From assembly GCA_964457945.1 (NCBI GenBank), contig CAYWFX010000001.1, forward strand, positions 62,001 through 126,000: a DNA stretch of 64,000 nt, read 5' to 3'. The position numbers and the translations under genes are program-made. Source of the DNA: PHAA01 sp964457945. GTDB lineage: Bacteria > Bacillota > Syntrophomonadia > Syntrophomonadales > Syntrophomonadaceae. The notes beneath the pieces were generated by a model. It was given only the letters and a program-made list of their open reading frames with translations, had not been told where the DNA came from and searched no databases. Shown piece by piece: positions 33,416-43,363 of this stretch (within the stretch, counting starts at the first letter, position 1; the number at the start of each line of letters is the position of its first letter).

Positions 33416-34649
33416 CTTAAGCCTCCCGTTTCCAAACGGACATCCTCTTCTTGAACCAGCAATACCGCTTCACGGTAGGTATTAAAGAGATCATCGTGTT
33501 GCTCGAGCGGTACTTCATTAGAATCCAGACATCGTTTAAAAACCTCATCAATACTTAAGTCGGCAAGGGTTTCATCGTTAGAACTCAGCATACTACGCTC
33601 CAAGACACGATCATTCTTGATCCTTAAAATCTCCAGGTTTGTACCGGCTATGAGTTCATCCAGACGATCCCGCAGGTCTCCAATGATCTGTTCTCCGTTA
33701 TAGATAATATCCAGAAGGATTGTTGTTTCTAAAACCTTTAGTTCTTCCAATCGGTTGACAATATGTTCCCAATCACCTTTTACGCTTTCCAAGTTTTGAA
33801 ATCTGGGAACAGGAATGTCTGTAACAAAGGCGTTTCCTCCATCGAATTCAACTTGACAGAGAACTTTTTCGTGCTTTGCTTCTCCAAAGCCGATAGGAAG
33901 CGGAGAACCGGAATAACGCATAAGGTCGGATCCCCCTACTTTCTGGGGTACGTGTAAATGGCCTAAAGCTAAATAGTCAATACATGATGGGAAAATATCT
34001 TTTTCAACATGGGCCAGAGAGCCAACATATAAATCTCTTACGCCATCAGAGTCAATGGTTTGGCCACCGGCTGTAAACAGATGCCCCATAGCAATAATAG
34101 GAACCTGCTTATCCAGTTGTTTGCGAATTAGTTCGGCCTCCTCGCAAACACTTATATAGTGACTACGAATTCCCTCAATGAGCTTTCGGCCTTTTTCTTC
34201 ATGACTTTCTCCAGCTTCAGCTCTTCGAACATCCCGGTCTCGCAGATAAGGAACCGCACAGATAATTATTTCCGGAACTCCTTTTTCGTCTGACAGGACA
34301 ATCACTTCATCAGCCGTAGATTCAGACATGCAGCCGATAATATGAACATTAAGAAAACGCAGCACTTCTCGGGGTGCATTTAAGAAGGAAGGTGAGTCGT
34401 GGTTACCTGCCGTTATTACCACATGGCGGGCGAACCCACCACATTGCACAAAAACCGATAATAAAGTTCCTGAGCACGATTGCTGGGAGAAATATTGTCA
34501 AATATATCCCCAGATACAAGCAGGGCTTCAATTTCTTCGTTTTTTATAAAATCAGCCATCCAATTTAAAAATGCTTCAAATTCATCATACCGTTTCCGTC
34601 CATATAGGGAGCGCCCTATATGCCAATCAGATGTATGTATGATTTTCAA
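33412..34649 (-). pseudogene. sbcD: Exonuclease SbcD, frameshifted at a poly-A/T run
   Basis: Two overlapping frames together make a full SbcD. The first (TTG start 34649 after GAAGGTGACTAA) gives MKIIHTSDWHIGRSLYG and LLVSGDIFDNISP, phosphodiesterase motifs I and II, then runs off frame at CGGTTTTTGTG. The second (to 33412) continues FARHVVITAGNHDSPSFLN (motif III), MGHLFTAGG and LALGHLHVPQKV. Adding one T to the run of five (34450-34454) restores a continuous product reading YYRF-F-VQCGGFARHVV. So the gene is a frameshift mutant, a slippage-switched gene, or contains a sequencing error. All metal ligands are otherwise present. Confidence 0.9.
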
Positions 34650-34689
34650 TTAGTCACCTTCTTTATATTAACGTTAATAATTAATATCT

Positions 34690-37644
34690 TTATATAATGC
34701 GTTCAGCAGCCACACCACTCTTGCGATCAACCAACTGATAAATTTTAGAGGGAACACCCTCGTTTTCTAGTTTTCTCTGAAAGTATTTTGCTTGTATCGA
34801 GTCGTGAGTACTCATCATCACTTGATAATCAAACTCTATAATATAATCTCTTAATACATCGAAAACTGATGATGCATGAACCAGATCATGATGCTGAGTA
34901 GGATCGTCCAAAAGTAAAGCTTTCCATGGTGTCCATTGATATCTATTCGCCATCGATAACATAAGGGTTAATTGCAGGTCTGTAAGTTGAGCTTCACTTG
35001 CTATTTGAGCAATATCAATATTTCTATTGTGAACAGTTGCAGAAGTTTTAGCTATAAGCTTGTTTCTTGAAACAGTGTTATTCAGCAATGGAGCATTTGA
35101 TATTAACGGACTAATAACAATTCTTTTGAGCAATCCCTTCCAAGGTTCATTAATAGCATCAAGTTCCTCATGAATTTGTTGGGATTCCGACATTACATTT
35201 TCGAAAAACACATTAACAGCTTTACTTTTCTCTAAAATGTTTTGCAGAACAGAGTTCTTTTGGAAAACAAAGGTTTTTAAAGAATAGAGATACCCAGCCT
35301 CACTTACGTTGCCAATTTGCTTCTTTACTTCACTATTGATTTTGTTAAACTCCTCGGCGGCGCGCCAATTAGCTAATTCTTGCTCGATTTTGTTCATGCC
35401 TATACTTGCTGTTTTTAATTCATCAATAGATTTTTTAACAACTTCGTGGTTTAGTATTAATGAATTCTGGTTAGGCTGCCCTTGTAAGCCTGCTCTTTCC
35501 CATTCAGCCGAAATACCACCTTGACTACCTTTAAGTTTAGAAATAGCTTCGTTTTCAAGAAAACAGGAATCCTGATAGGCTTTAAGTTCCTTTTCGGTTT
35601 CTAATAATCCATTTTCAAAACTGTTGATTTTATCAATTATCTCCTTTTCTAAGTTAGATTTATCTAAAAGACAATTCAGAACAGTATCTTTTTGTTCACT
35701 CCCCAGAGAATCAGCAATACTTTTAGTCTTTTGTTCAGCGGCGTTTATCTCGTTTTGCAGCTGTATTTTTTTAGTTTTCAAATCATTTATGGCTCTTTCA
35801 TCTTCACTTTTTTTCAGTTTGGCATTGTCTATTTTATGACTATCTTCATGTGGCTCAAGTTGACTTCTTTTCATCTCTATTTCTCTAATTTCTAATGTAA
35901 TTTGTAAAATCTGGTTTTCAATATATGAACGGGCATCTTCTGGACTGTTTATGCCAGAAAAGTGCGATAAAATACTCTCAGAGATAGTTTTTTGATTCGT
36001 TTCGAATTTACTTTTTTCGAAATTTAATTCGGATATGGTATCTTGTATTTTTTGACTCTCTTTTCTATGTATTTCCTTAACTTCTTCAAATACGGCTAAA
36101 GCTTGTTGTTCTTCCTTGATGGCTTTTGGTATAGCAGGATTTAATGTATCTAACGATTTCTCTATTCGTTTAATTAAATCTTCTGGTTCATAAACAGCCT
36201 GGCAAACAGGACAGAAGTTTTGATTATCAACCAAATTTATTCTGATTATGCTTACTGCATTTTGAATAGCACCGGAGGCCTCATTGAGTGACTCAAGATA
36301 ATTCTTTTTAATAGAATATTCATTTTCCGCCTTAGAAACCTCATCATCCAAGCGTAATTTTGATTCCAGATAGTTATCCTTCTTTTTTTCGAGTAAAGGT
36401 ATTGTTTTAATAATTTCATTATTGATATCTCTGAGATTTTGCCATTGCTTTTGAATTTCTTTTTTGTTATCTATTTGATTTAATATATTAATATTGTCAT
36501 TTATTGAATCTTCAATAAGTTTAAATTGATCTCGAAGTCGTTCATTTTTCTTAAGGTATTCAACTGTAGTCTCATATGATTGCTGCAATTCGCATAACAA
36601 TTTTTCGTTCTGCTCAAGTTCTATATTTTTTACATTAAAATAGTCAATTTGTTGTTCAATTTCTTCAAACATAGATTTTAACGAGTTTAGTTTCTTTATT
36701 TCATCTTGTATACCAAGTAAAATCCCTCTACCAATTTGGAGATCATTTTTAGTTTGCTCAATTACTGGGGTTAACGCAGCAATTTTCATTGAATGTTCAG
36801 AAATAACGATTTGTTTATGAGTTAACAATTCTAGGTTAGAAGAATAAAGCTGTACCCGTTCATTTAAGGCGCTTAACTTTATATCAAAGTCATTTTTTCT
36901 ATCAACCTCTTGTTTAAGCAAAACCCTAACTTTTTCAAAATATGAATTTATGGGAGTTAAATTATACTCATCTTTATAATCATCACAGCTTATCAATTTG
37001 CTTATAACAAGAAGTTCTGCGACAATTTCTTTTAACGGGATAAATATATTTTGAGTTGCTAGACCATCTCTTTTGCTAATTAACTCATTAAACTCAGATA
37101 ATTTTTTTTCAGCCCCACTTAAGTCTTCTCCCGCACTTGTTCGCGCTTTTGATATTGCTGTTAAAAGACTTTGTTTTTTAGAAAGGATATTTTGTAAATC
37201 TTTCCCCAGCGGTAATTGACTAAGAAGATCGCCAGCTTTTTTACCGTCTTGATCGATAAACCACTCATTACTCCGTTGTTCAAGAAAATGTGTCAATCTA
37301 AATAGATAAGGAAAAGACGATTGATTTTCAATTTCGAATAACTCATCATAATCGCCAATCCGCTCTAATTTTCCGCCTTTACGGTAGTTCATTTTATAAT
37401 ATTTACCTTCGGGAAAATCCAAGCGTACATTCATGGATGTTAATCCATCTCTAATAATCGCATCTGGAGGACCTTCAAGCCTTTGAATTTCTCCAGTTAA
37501 AGCCAGTTCAATGGCTTCAAAAATGGTAGTCTTTCCTGTTCCATTTGGAGCAAGGATAATCGTAGCACCTGCGCCGAAGTCAATTTCAACATTCGCACCT
37601 AATCTACGGGCATTACTTATAGTTATTTTTTCTATGTGCTTCAC
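34690..37644 (-). CDS. Rad50/SMC-like ABC ATPase with zinc hook (ABC-three-component ATPase)
   Basis: 984 residues. Walker A LAPNGTGKTTIFEAIELALTG lies in the first 45 residues, a zinc hook CPVC near residue 476, coiled coils on both sides, a degenerate signature around LTDLQLTLMLSMA, Walker B ALLLDDPTQHHD and switch histidine MMSTHDSIQ. This is a Rad50-type but not SbcC protein. Start: GTG 37644, two bases past the stop of the middle-component gene, behind GGGCGGGG; the frame is open further upstream only because it overlaps that gene. It belongs to a tight three-gene operon and probably senses or loops DNA to license the effector at 38251. Confidence 0.8.
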   Translation of the reverse strand: MKHIEKITISNARRLGANVEIDFGAGATIILAPNGTGKTTIFEAIELALTGEIQRLEGPPDAIIRDGLTSMNVRLDFPEGKYYKMNYRKGGKLERIGDYDELFEIENQSSFPYLFRLTHFLEQRSNEWFIDQDGKKAGDLLSQLPLGKDLQNILSKKQSLLTAISKARTSAGEDLSGAEKKLSEFNELISKRDGLATQNIFIPLKEIVAELLVISKLISCDDYKDEYNLTPINSYFEKVRVLLKQEVDRKNDFDIKLSALNERVQLYSSNLELLTHKQIVISEHSMKIAALTPVIEQTKNDLQIGRGILLGIQDEIKKLNSLKSMFEEIEQQIDYFNVKNIELEQNEKLLCELQQSYETTVEYLKKNERLRDQFKLIEDSINDNINILNQIDNKKEIQKQWQNLRDINNEIIKTIPLLEKKKDNYLESKLRLDDEVSKAENEYSIKKNYLESLNEASGAIQNAVSIIRINLVDNQNFCPVCQAVYEPEDLIKRIEKSLDTLNPAIPKAIKEEQQALAVFEEVKEIHRKESQKIQDTISELNFEKSKFETNQKTISESILSHFSGINSPEDARSYIENQILQITLEIREIEMKRSQLEPHEDSHKIDNAKLKKSEDERAINDLKTKKIQLQNEINAAEQKTKSIADSLGSEQKDTVLNCLLDKSNLEKEIIDKINSFENGLLETEKELKAYQDSCFLENEAISKLKGSQGGISAEWERAGLQGQPNQNSLILNHEVVKKSIDELKTASIGMNKIEQELANWRAAEEFNKINSEVKKQIGNVSEAGYLYSLKTFVFQKNSVLQNILEKSKAVNVFFENVMSESQQIHEELDAINEPWKGLLKRIVISPLISNAPLLNNTVSRNKLIAKTSATVHNRNIDIAQIASEAQLTDLQLTLMLSMANRYQWTPWKALLLDDPTQHHDLVHASSVFDVLRDYIIEFDYQVMMSTHDSIQAKYFQRKLENEGVPSKIYQLVDRKSGVAAERII

Positions 37645-37645
37645 T

Positions 37646-38254
37646 TTAACCCCGCCCTTCAAGAAGATCGTTAAAAAGCTCACTCCCTGACAATTTAGAA
37701 AAGGCTTTTTTCCATCTTCTTTGCACTTCAGGAGTAAGCCAACTAAATTGGGCAAGCGTGTTGGAAAAGGCTCTTTCCAGCGGGTCTGTACTTTCAGCGG
37801 TATCTTTACTGCTTATAAATTCTTGTAGAAAAGTTCGGTCAACAAGATCAAAAATCTCTTCATTCGGTAAAAGAACATATTTGCGGCAAAACTGTTCGGT
37901 CGATTCAATACGCAGACATTCTTCGGTACTAATGTCGTGGCTAAATGCTAAAAAAAGATACAGATCCGTGCTCTCCGGTCCCGATAAATTTTCTTTAACA
38001 GCAGCAATCCAGCTCAAAGCACTTTTCAGTTCAGTTCTTATCTCACTTTCACTATCATCTGCTATTTCAATAAATACCAGCGTTTTCCACCTGTCAAATT
38101 CCGTACTCAACCGCTTAATGCGAAGAATTTCCTTGTGTTTAAGATTTTCAGCAGAGATACTTAGTAATTCTGCTGTAAATTCGATATTATCATCAAACAT
38201 ATAGCGCTCATCAATTAAATCGCGAATTCTGGTCTTTATACCATCAAATTTCAT
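37646..38254 (-). CDS. Middle component of the three-gene ABC system
   Basis: 202 residues, helical and acidic, with a mixed alpha/beta centre (TLVFIEIADDSESEIRTELK, TDLYLFLAFSH) and no catalytic motif. It was not recognised by sequence alone; its size and its place between an effector and a Rad50-like ATPase match the 'middle component' of ABC-three-component systems, which bridges the two. ATG 38254 overlaps the effector stop (ATGA) and follows GAGGGGG by seven bases; its own stop is one base from the ATPase start codon. Confidence 0.6.
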   Translation of the reverse strand: MKFDGIKTRIRDLIDERYMFDDNIEFTAELLSISAENLKHKEILRIKRLSTEFDRWKTLVFIEIADDSESEIRTELKSALSWIAAVKENLSGPESTDLYLFLAFSHDISTEECLRIESTEQFCRKYVLLPNEEIFDLVDRTFLQEFISSKDTAESTDPLERAFSNTLAQFSWLTPEVQRRWKKAFSKLSGSELFNDLLEGRG

Positions 38255-40137
38255 ACCATTACCCCCTCGGCTATTTTTTCAGCTTCAAGCTGAATATTAT
38301 TTTCGTATTTATCTAGACGTTCTTGTAAATATTCCCTTAAGTTTGATATACTGCCACTATTTAATTTCCTTTTGAATTCCCAATCTTGGGTAATCAATAA
38401 TTTCGGGTACCGAGGGTGTGATAATAAGCAGCCTTTTTTAAATCCACCGAAAATGTCATCATTAAAAGCATAAGTCTCTGGAAGTTTTGACTGTGGAATT
38501 ATTAGTATTTGCCCTGGTTCTTTTTCCAGTAATTTCCCAATGCCTTCATCATCGTCGATTTCTATAATTTTTTTAACCCCTTCAGCAGGACCACTCCAAT
38601 AAGCGAGTCCAATTGAATTCACTTTTAACTGATCTTTTACTGTTTTCCAACTTCTATTTTTATCGTCACCTAAACACACAGATACAACCAATAAAAGAAA
38701 AATTGTCTCAGCCAATAATTCTGCTGTTCTTGGACCGACTCTTAACTCACCCGAGATTGATTGTCCTTCAGCCTGGGGATGAAGTATTTTGGTAAATAGT
38801 TTTTTTTGCTCGTCTATGTTATTTTCAAGTAAAGGCTTCCACGTATTCCATCGTTTTTCGACTTCCGTTCGGAGATCACCACTTGCCATATTCCGGATTT
38901 TTTTTGATGTTTCATTATTCACGTATTCAAAGCCTGTCTTATACATTTCATTGTGCAGTTCTTTTGCAAACTGTTCCTGTTCATCTAGTGTAGCAAGCTC
39001 TTTTATCTCAGTAGGCGAGGCGGCATCAAGTCTATCCGATATTCGCATATTGTCAAGATCGTCTTTCGCTGCTCCTAGTGTCCCGCCTATTTTGATTTTA
39101 ATAGAGTTCTGCCAGCTAGATATGTCAGAGCATATAGTATCAAAAGAACCGTAAGGATGTAATGACAGACGCATTAAACTTTGTGACACACTACAATCCT
39201 CTATACAAGCCCCATCTATTCCCAACCAACGGGCATTTGAGTTGTCTTTAGACCATAAAGCGGGTACCATAATTGAAGGTCTTTCTATTTCGGTATTATC
39301 CTCTAAATCATGGATACCCGATATATTCCAAGCTGAACCGTTATTTTTAAACAATGTCCATTTAGGGATGGTGGGTAATAGATAATCTTGTAATTGGTAC
39401 AATAATTGTCGTGGCCCCATTGCTCCTGCAAAGGTTGTGTTGTCATCGATATATGAAAGAATCAAAGAACGAATCCTCCCAACTTCTGATGATATAAATA
39501 TTTGCTTAAGTTGGTTATCAGCACGAAATTCGATTTCTGATTCCGATCCAGTTGTAATAATATTTAAAACCCGCATTAGGTACAAGATATCATCCCATGC
39601 TTTAAAACCACACCAAGTCGTTAGCCAATCAAATATATTTTTAGCATCCTTATCTTGATCCGCAAGGTTCATAAGATCTGTAGCAGTAGTAACACTGGTA
39701 ACATGCTGTTCTAATAATGTCTTTAAATGTCTTATTTCAAGTCCCTTTTTTATTGAACCTTCTGAAAGTACCACCAACCTAAATTCATGCTTTAAATCAA
39801 AGCCACTGGAATTTATCCATTTTCCAAGGCTTTCAAATACATTATCTAGCTCGGACAAATCCATGGGTTCGTTATCAATTGGTTTTCTTTTATAACCTCT
39901 TTCAATTGGGCTGGAGGAAAAATCCGTTGTTTGCCTTTTGGCTTGTATATAAATATTGCCTCCACCGTGTTTTCGAATTACAAAATCATCCCATTTATCA
40001 ATATTACCTTGTTCAGCACCAATTGCTAAATGATGAGGACGCATATTTACAAAAGCTAATAGCATATTGGACAGTTCTTCTAAGGCAAGGTGTTTCTCAT
40101 AAACCTTTGTTTGATCAAGTCTGAGCTTCTTTAACAT
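38251..40137 (-). CDS. Predicted nuclease effector of the three-gene ABC system
   Basis: 628 residues. The N-terminal region (about 10-80) reads VYEKHLALEELSNMLLAFVN ... KWDDFVIRKHGGGNIYIQAKRQ, i.e. a helix, an acidic pair (D50/D51) and a Q-x-K (65-67), the layout of Cap4/DUF4297-like PD-(D/E)XK nucleases with the acidic residue of E-x-K replaced by Gln. The central and C-terminal parts are not recognised; the last 120 residues (PGQILIIPQSKL, GCLLSHPRYPKLLI) look like an alpha/beta interaction domain. ATG 40137 follows GGAGGCAATTTAT. It starts the three-gene operon and is 49 bases after the TerB/BRCT gene. Confidence 0.6.
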   Translation of the reverse strand: MLKKLRLDQTKVYEKHLALEELSNMLLAFVNMRPHHLAIGAEQGNIDKWDDFVIRKHGGGNIYIQAKRQTTDFSSSPIERGYKRKPIDNEPMDLSELDNVFESLGKWINSSGFDLKHEFRLVVLSEGSIKKGLEIRHLKTLLEQHVTSVTTATDLMNLADQDKDAKNIFDWLTTWCGFKAWDDILYLMRVLNIITTGSESEIEFRADNQLKQIFISSEVGRIRSLILSYIDDNTTFAGAMGPRQLLYQLQDYLLPTIPKWTLFKNNGSAWNISGIHDLEDNTEIERPSIMVPALWSKDNSNARWLGIDGACIEDCSVSQSLMRLSLHPYGSFDTICSDISSWQNSIKIKIGGTLGAAKDDLDNMRISDRLDAASPTEIKELATLDEQEQFAKELHNEMYKTGFEYVNNETSKKIRNMASGDLRTEVEKRWNTWKPLLENNIDEQKKLFTKILHPQAEGQSISGELRVGPRTAELLAETIFLLLVVSVCLGDDKNRSWKTVKDQLKVNSIGLAYWSGPAEGVKKIIEIDDDEGIGKLLEKEPGQILIIPQSKLPETYAFNDDIFGGFKKGCLLSHPRYPKLLITQDWEFKRKLNSGSISNLREYLQERLDKYENNIQLEAEKIAEGVMV

Positions 40138-40186
40138 ATAAATTGCCTCCATTTTTAAAACAGTTCAATCGTGATCATTAAGTATC

Positions 40187-41071
40187 CTAATTGTTTATCT
40201 CATCCCAAAAATCATTCTCATGAACAATTAATATACCATGCCCTGTCTTCCTTAGGTTTACCGCCTGTTCCACCTTTCGCCCATAGCAAGAGAAAGCCCA
40301 GCAGGGGTTGCCTCCATTCCCTACTATCAGGTAGGTTGTATCTTTTACAACTGCATTTTTAAAATTGCCACCTTTGGATTCGACAATAGCTTTGATATCA
40401 GATCTTTTGGCCTTTGAAGATACCCCTGTAAAGCAGAATAGATTACCTGGTATTATCAACTGTGGGCACATGGCGCAAATGCCTGAAATATTGATGCTTT
40501 GCCGTAGTTCCTGTAGCTCCATTTGGTTCAAATTATAAGACATACGGGTATCAATGAAATCACTGAAAAATACTTTAAGCATGTTTTCTTCGGCAATTGA
40601 TAACTGACCATCACTTAATATGATTGTCACCAGACTGCAAAGTTCGTCATAGGGATATGTTCCAACTAAATGTTCGTGTTCTGCCAGCCATTCCTCAAGC
40701 ATTTTCACTTCATTTAATTCAATCTTGTTATCAGCCATGATGCCGTGCAGAATTCCGTGAAGCCTTTGAATATCACTAGTGACTAAATTATAGAAAATGC
40801 TGTTTGTAGAATACTGACTGCACATCCAAAGGATATCGGCCTTTTCTTCCTCGGAAATAATTCCATCCGCAAGTGCTTCTTTAAGCAGATCAGCCAACTC
40901 CGAGAACGGCTGCCGATTTAACAGATGGTAGTTCAGATTAAACCAGTTCTCTAATTCAGCGACTTCGGCTACATTAATCTGATCATCTATAGCGATGCCG
41001 CTGATTAAACCCTCCAGTGTATGTATTGCTTTATCAACCTCGGCTTTCAAAGTGTACTTCCTGAAGTTCAT
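40187..41071 (-). CDS. TerB-like / BRCT-domain protein
   Basis: 294 residues. Residues 1-185 hold two helical repeats with TerB-like acidic turns (LADGIISEEEKADI, LSDGQLSIAEENML); residues about 205-290 are a BRCT domain (LFCFTGVSSKAKRSDIKAIV, GGNFKNAVVKDTTYLIVGN, followed by the W-type helix and NDFWDEI). BRCT domains of this bacterial kind bind DNA ends or phosphopeptides. The start ATG 41071 has no clear ribosome site, so translation may depend on the upstream helicase gene, 81 bases away. It lies between the Shango-like trio and the ABC operon and may serve as adaptor to either. Confidence 0.8.
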   Translation of the reverse strand: MNFRKYTLKAEVDKAIHTLEGLISGIAIDDQINVAEVAELENWFNLNYHLLNRQPFSELADLLKEALADGIISEEEKADILWMCSQYSTNSIFYNLVTSDIQRLHGILHGIMADNKIELNEVKMLEEWLAEHEHLVGTYPYDELCSLVTIILSDGQLSIAEENMLKVFFSDFIDTRMSYNLNQMELQELRQSINISGICAMCPQLIIPGNLFCFTGVSSKAKRSDIKAIVESKGGNFKNAVVKDTTYLIVGNGGNPCWAFSCYGRKVEQAVNLRKTGHGILIVHENDFWDEINN

Positions 41072-41152
41072 TAAGTCATAATCTTGAAGTGAAATGTCAA
41101 TCCCCTCCCATCTTCGGTCCCTATTAACTACAAAGCATTCGAATGATAAGCC

Positions 41153-43363
41153 TTAAGGTATTAATGCCAGTTTTCCGATCGTCGCGCCGGCGTTGGCTAT
41201 GTCCAGGTACAGTGAAGCATAATTTTTGCATAGTAATGATTCCGGAAGTAAGAAGTCCCATTTTTCCTGTTGCTTATTTTTAACAAGTGCCGCCAGGTCT
41301 TCTGCTGAAGGAAGCGGTTCATGGGCCAGATCCGTCAACGTGTTTCTTACTTCCTCGATAGCAATGTTTTGAATTGAAATATAAAGGCCTTCGTTGTTGG
41401 CTTTTAGTCCATTTTTAATTAACAACAGGGTTAGAGTATCCTGTACGTTGTCCCCTTTCCAGGTAAACCAGGCGGTATTTATTCCATGAGTCAGGAAAGA
41501 ACTTGACTCCAGCATGAGCTCTTTATAGTAAAAGCGTGCTTCGCCCAACAACTCTGCTGCTGTGGTATCCAGGAAAGGTATTGCCTCAGTTGACCTGAGA
41601 ACTTCCCGCATCTCCTCCCGCACTTGATCATGCAGCCTTGAACCATCGCCAAAAAACTGTGGAGCTTTACCGCCCTTGTCAGGAATAACCAGGATGATCT
41701 TTTGCTGTTCATTGACGTCTTCCACCCGCCAGCGCCGGCCGGCGAAAATCAGATAGCTGCCCACGGCTACAGCCCGGCTCAAAGGCAGTGACCCGATGGA
41801 CTTGCCGTTATTTATAAGTCGGTATTCCTCATCACTCTTAAAAGCCGCATAAAAGGAGTAATGATTAACAAGTCTCTCTCCCAGATCGCCCAGAAGTAAC
41901 AACCCGGTATGGTCCTGGATAATCACTTGCTTTTCTCCCAATCCGCGCAAAAAAATAATAAAGTCTGGTTGGGTTAGATTGTTAAAGGGTCCTGTTTCGC
42001 ACAGCAACTGCCAGGCCCGGGCGGCGGTTAACCCACCGTATTGAACGATACCGGAAAGCAATTGCTGGACCAGGGTCGATAAATGCAGGCCTTGGCTTTG
42101 AACCGGTTCACACCAACCCTTGAGCAAGAGACGCATTATGGCAACGCTCTGTACTAATTGTTCATGAAGCATATCCGATAACTGTGACTGCTTATCAATT
42201 TCATCTTCTATACAAAAGGAGCGCAGGATGATGGGGTCTTCCTTTTTTCTGCCCGACCTTCCGATGCGTTGCCGCAGACTGGCTACAGAAGGTGGTGATC
42301 CCATCTGGGCTACACTCCTCACCGATCCTATATCTATACCCAGTTCTAAGGTATTGGTACATATGGCAGTGGCTGGTTGTTCAGTTTTCTTTAAGGCCTG
42401 TTCGGTTTCCTCTCGTATCTCCTTGGATAAACTTCCATGATGGGGCCAGAACTCGTTGGGCACTCTGCTTTGATCGCACCTTCTTCTAAGATTGTCGGTG
42501 ATTATTTCTACAGACTTGCGCGAATTGGGAAAGACCAGGTTGTTACTCCCCCGCAGGGCTAAGAACAAATTTTGCGCCACCCAGTCATAAGACCCTGACT
42601 CACTCTCTTCCTCGGAGATAGAAAGATCCCTGGTCTGATTCTTATAACCCAGGAATAATACTTTGAGTTCTTTTCCATCCGCTTTACTATTGATTATGTC
42701 AATTCCATCCGCAGCACCAGGCCGCATAAATTCGGCAGCCATGGTCATATCACCTAAAGTAGCCGATAATCCGATGCGAGGTATTTTTTTATTAATCGAC
42801 ACCTCTAAACGGTGCAGGAGGCTTTGCAGCTGCTTACCCCTCTCGGTTCCCATATAGGCATGTAGTTCATCGACAACACAAAAAGCCAGCGAAGCAAACA
42901 GCCCTTTTATTTGGGTTCCATAGTTCATCAAGAGGGCTTCCAGCGATTCTGGGGTTATCAATACGCAACCGCCCGGTTTATTAAGAAAGCGTTTCTTTTT
43001 CGATGCGGATATATCGCCATGCCATGGAGTAACCATGATGTCCAAACGCTCGCACAATAGGTCCAGCCGCTCCCATTGATCATTTATTAAGGCTTTTAAG
43101 GGACTTATATACAGGGCGACAGGATGGGAGTTTTTATTGGACAACAGGTATGTCAATATAGGAAAAAAGGCTGCTTCGGTTTTCCCGGCTGCGGTGGCGG
43201 CAGAAATAATAACATCATGCCCTTCCAGAATAGCCGGGATGGCCTGATCTTGAATGTCCCTTAATTCGCTCCATTTCAATTCCCAGATCCATTTTTGAAT
43301 ACGCGGATCAAGGAGACTGAATGATGAAGATACTTTATTGGAGTTTGAAGCTGGCGAGTTCAT
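41153..43363 (-). CDS. Lhr-like DEAD/DEAH helicase (SngC-like)
   Basis: 736 residues. SF2 motifs: I AATAAGKTEAAFFP, Ia YISPLKALINDQW, II VVDELHAYMG, III GLSATLGD, V TNTLELGIDIG, VI RQRIGRSGRKKE, then an Lhr-type winged-helix/beta C-terminal half (GDLGERLVNHYSFYAAFKS). It resembles BrxHI and the helicase of Shango. ATG 43363 is behind GGAGGCAATATTG and overlaps the end of the ATPase gene by about 29 bases, so the genes are translationally linked. Expected to translocate on DNA in an antiphage complex. Confidence 0.88.
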   Translation of the reverse strand: MNSPASNSNKVSSSFSLLDPRIQKWIWELKWSELRDIQDQAIPAILEGHDVIISAATAAGKTEAAFFPILTYLLSNKNSHPVALYISPLKALINDQWERLDLLCERLDIMVTPWHGDISASKKKRFLNKPGGCVLITPESLEALLMNYGTQIKGLFASLAFCVVDELHAYMGTERGKQLQSLLHRLEVSINKKIPRIGLSATLGDMTMAAEFMRPGAADGIDIINSKADGKELKVLFLGYKNQTRDLSISEEESESGSYDWVAQNLFLALRGSNNLVFPNSRKSVEIITDNLRRRCDQSRVPNEFWPHHGSLSKEIREETEQALKKTEQPATAICTNTLELGIDIGSVRSVAQMGSPPSVASLRQRIGRSGRKKEDPIILRSFCIEDEIDKQSQLSDMLHEQLVQSVAIMRLLLKGWCEPVQSQGLHLSTLVQQLLSGIVQYGGLTAARAWQLLCETGPFNNLTQPDFIIFLRGLGEKQVIIQDHTGLLLLGDLGERLVNHYSFYAAFKSDEEYRLINNGKSIGSLPLSRAVAVGSYLIFAGRRWRVEDVNEQQKIILVIPDKGGKAPQFFGDGSRLHDQVREEMREVLRSTEAIPFLDTTAAELLGEARFYYKELMLESSSFLTHGINTAWFTWKGDNVQDTLTLLLIKNGLKANNEGLYISIQNIAIEEVRNTLTDLAHEPLPSAEDLAALVKNKQQEKWDFLLPESLLCKNYASLYLDIANAGATIGKLALIP

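Noticed and set aside
34416..34449. Programmed frameshift signal in sbcD
   Set aside because: Only a run of five T is present, with no slippery heptamer, internal Shine-Dalgarno or obvious stimulatory hairpin; SbcD is not known to use recoding, so mutation or sequence error is simpler.
34666..34679. TATTAACGTTAATA palindrome upstream of sbcD
   Set aside because: A 14-base AT-rich palindrome can arise by chance; noted as a possible operator but without further support.
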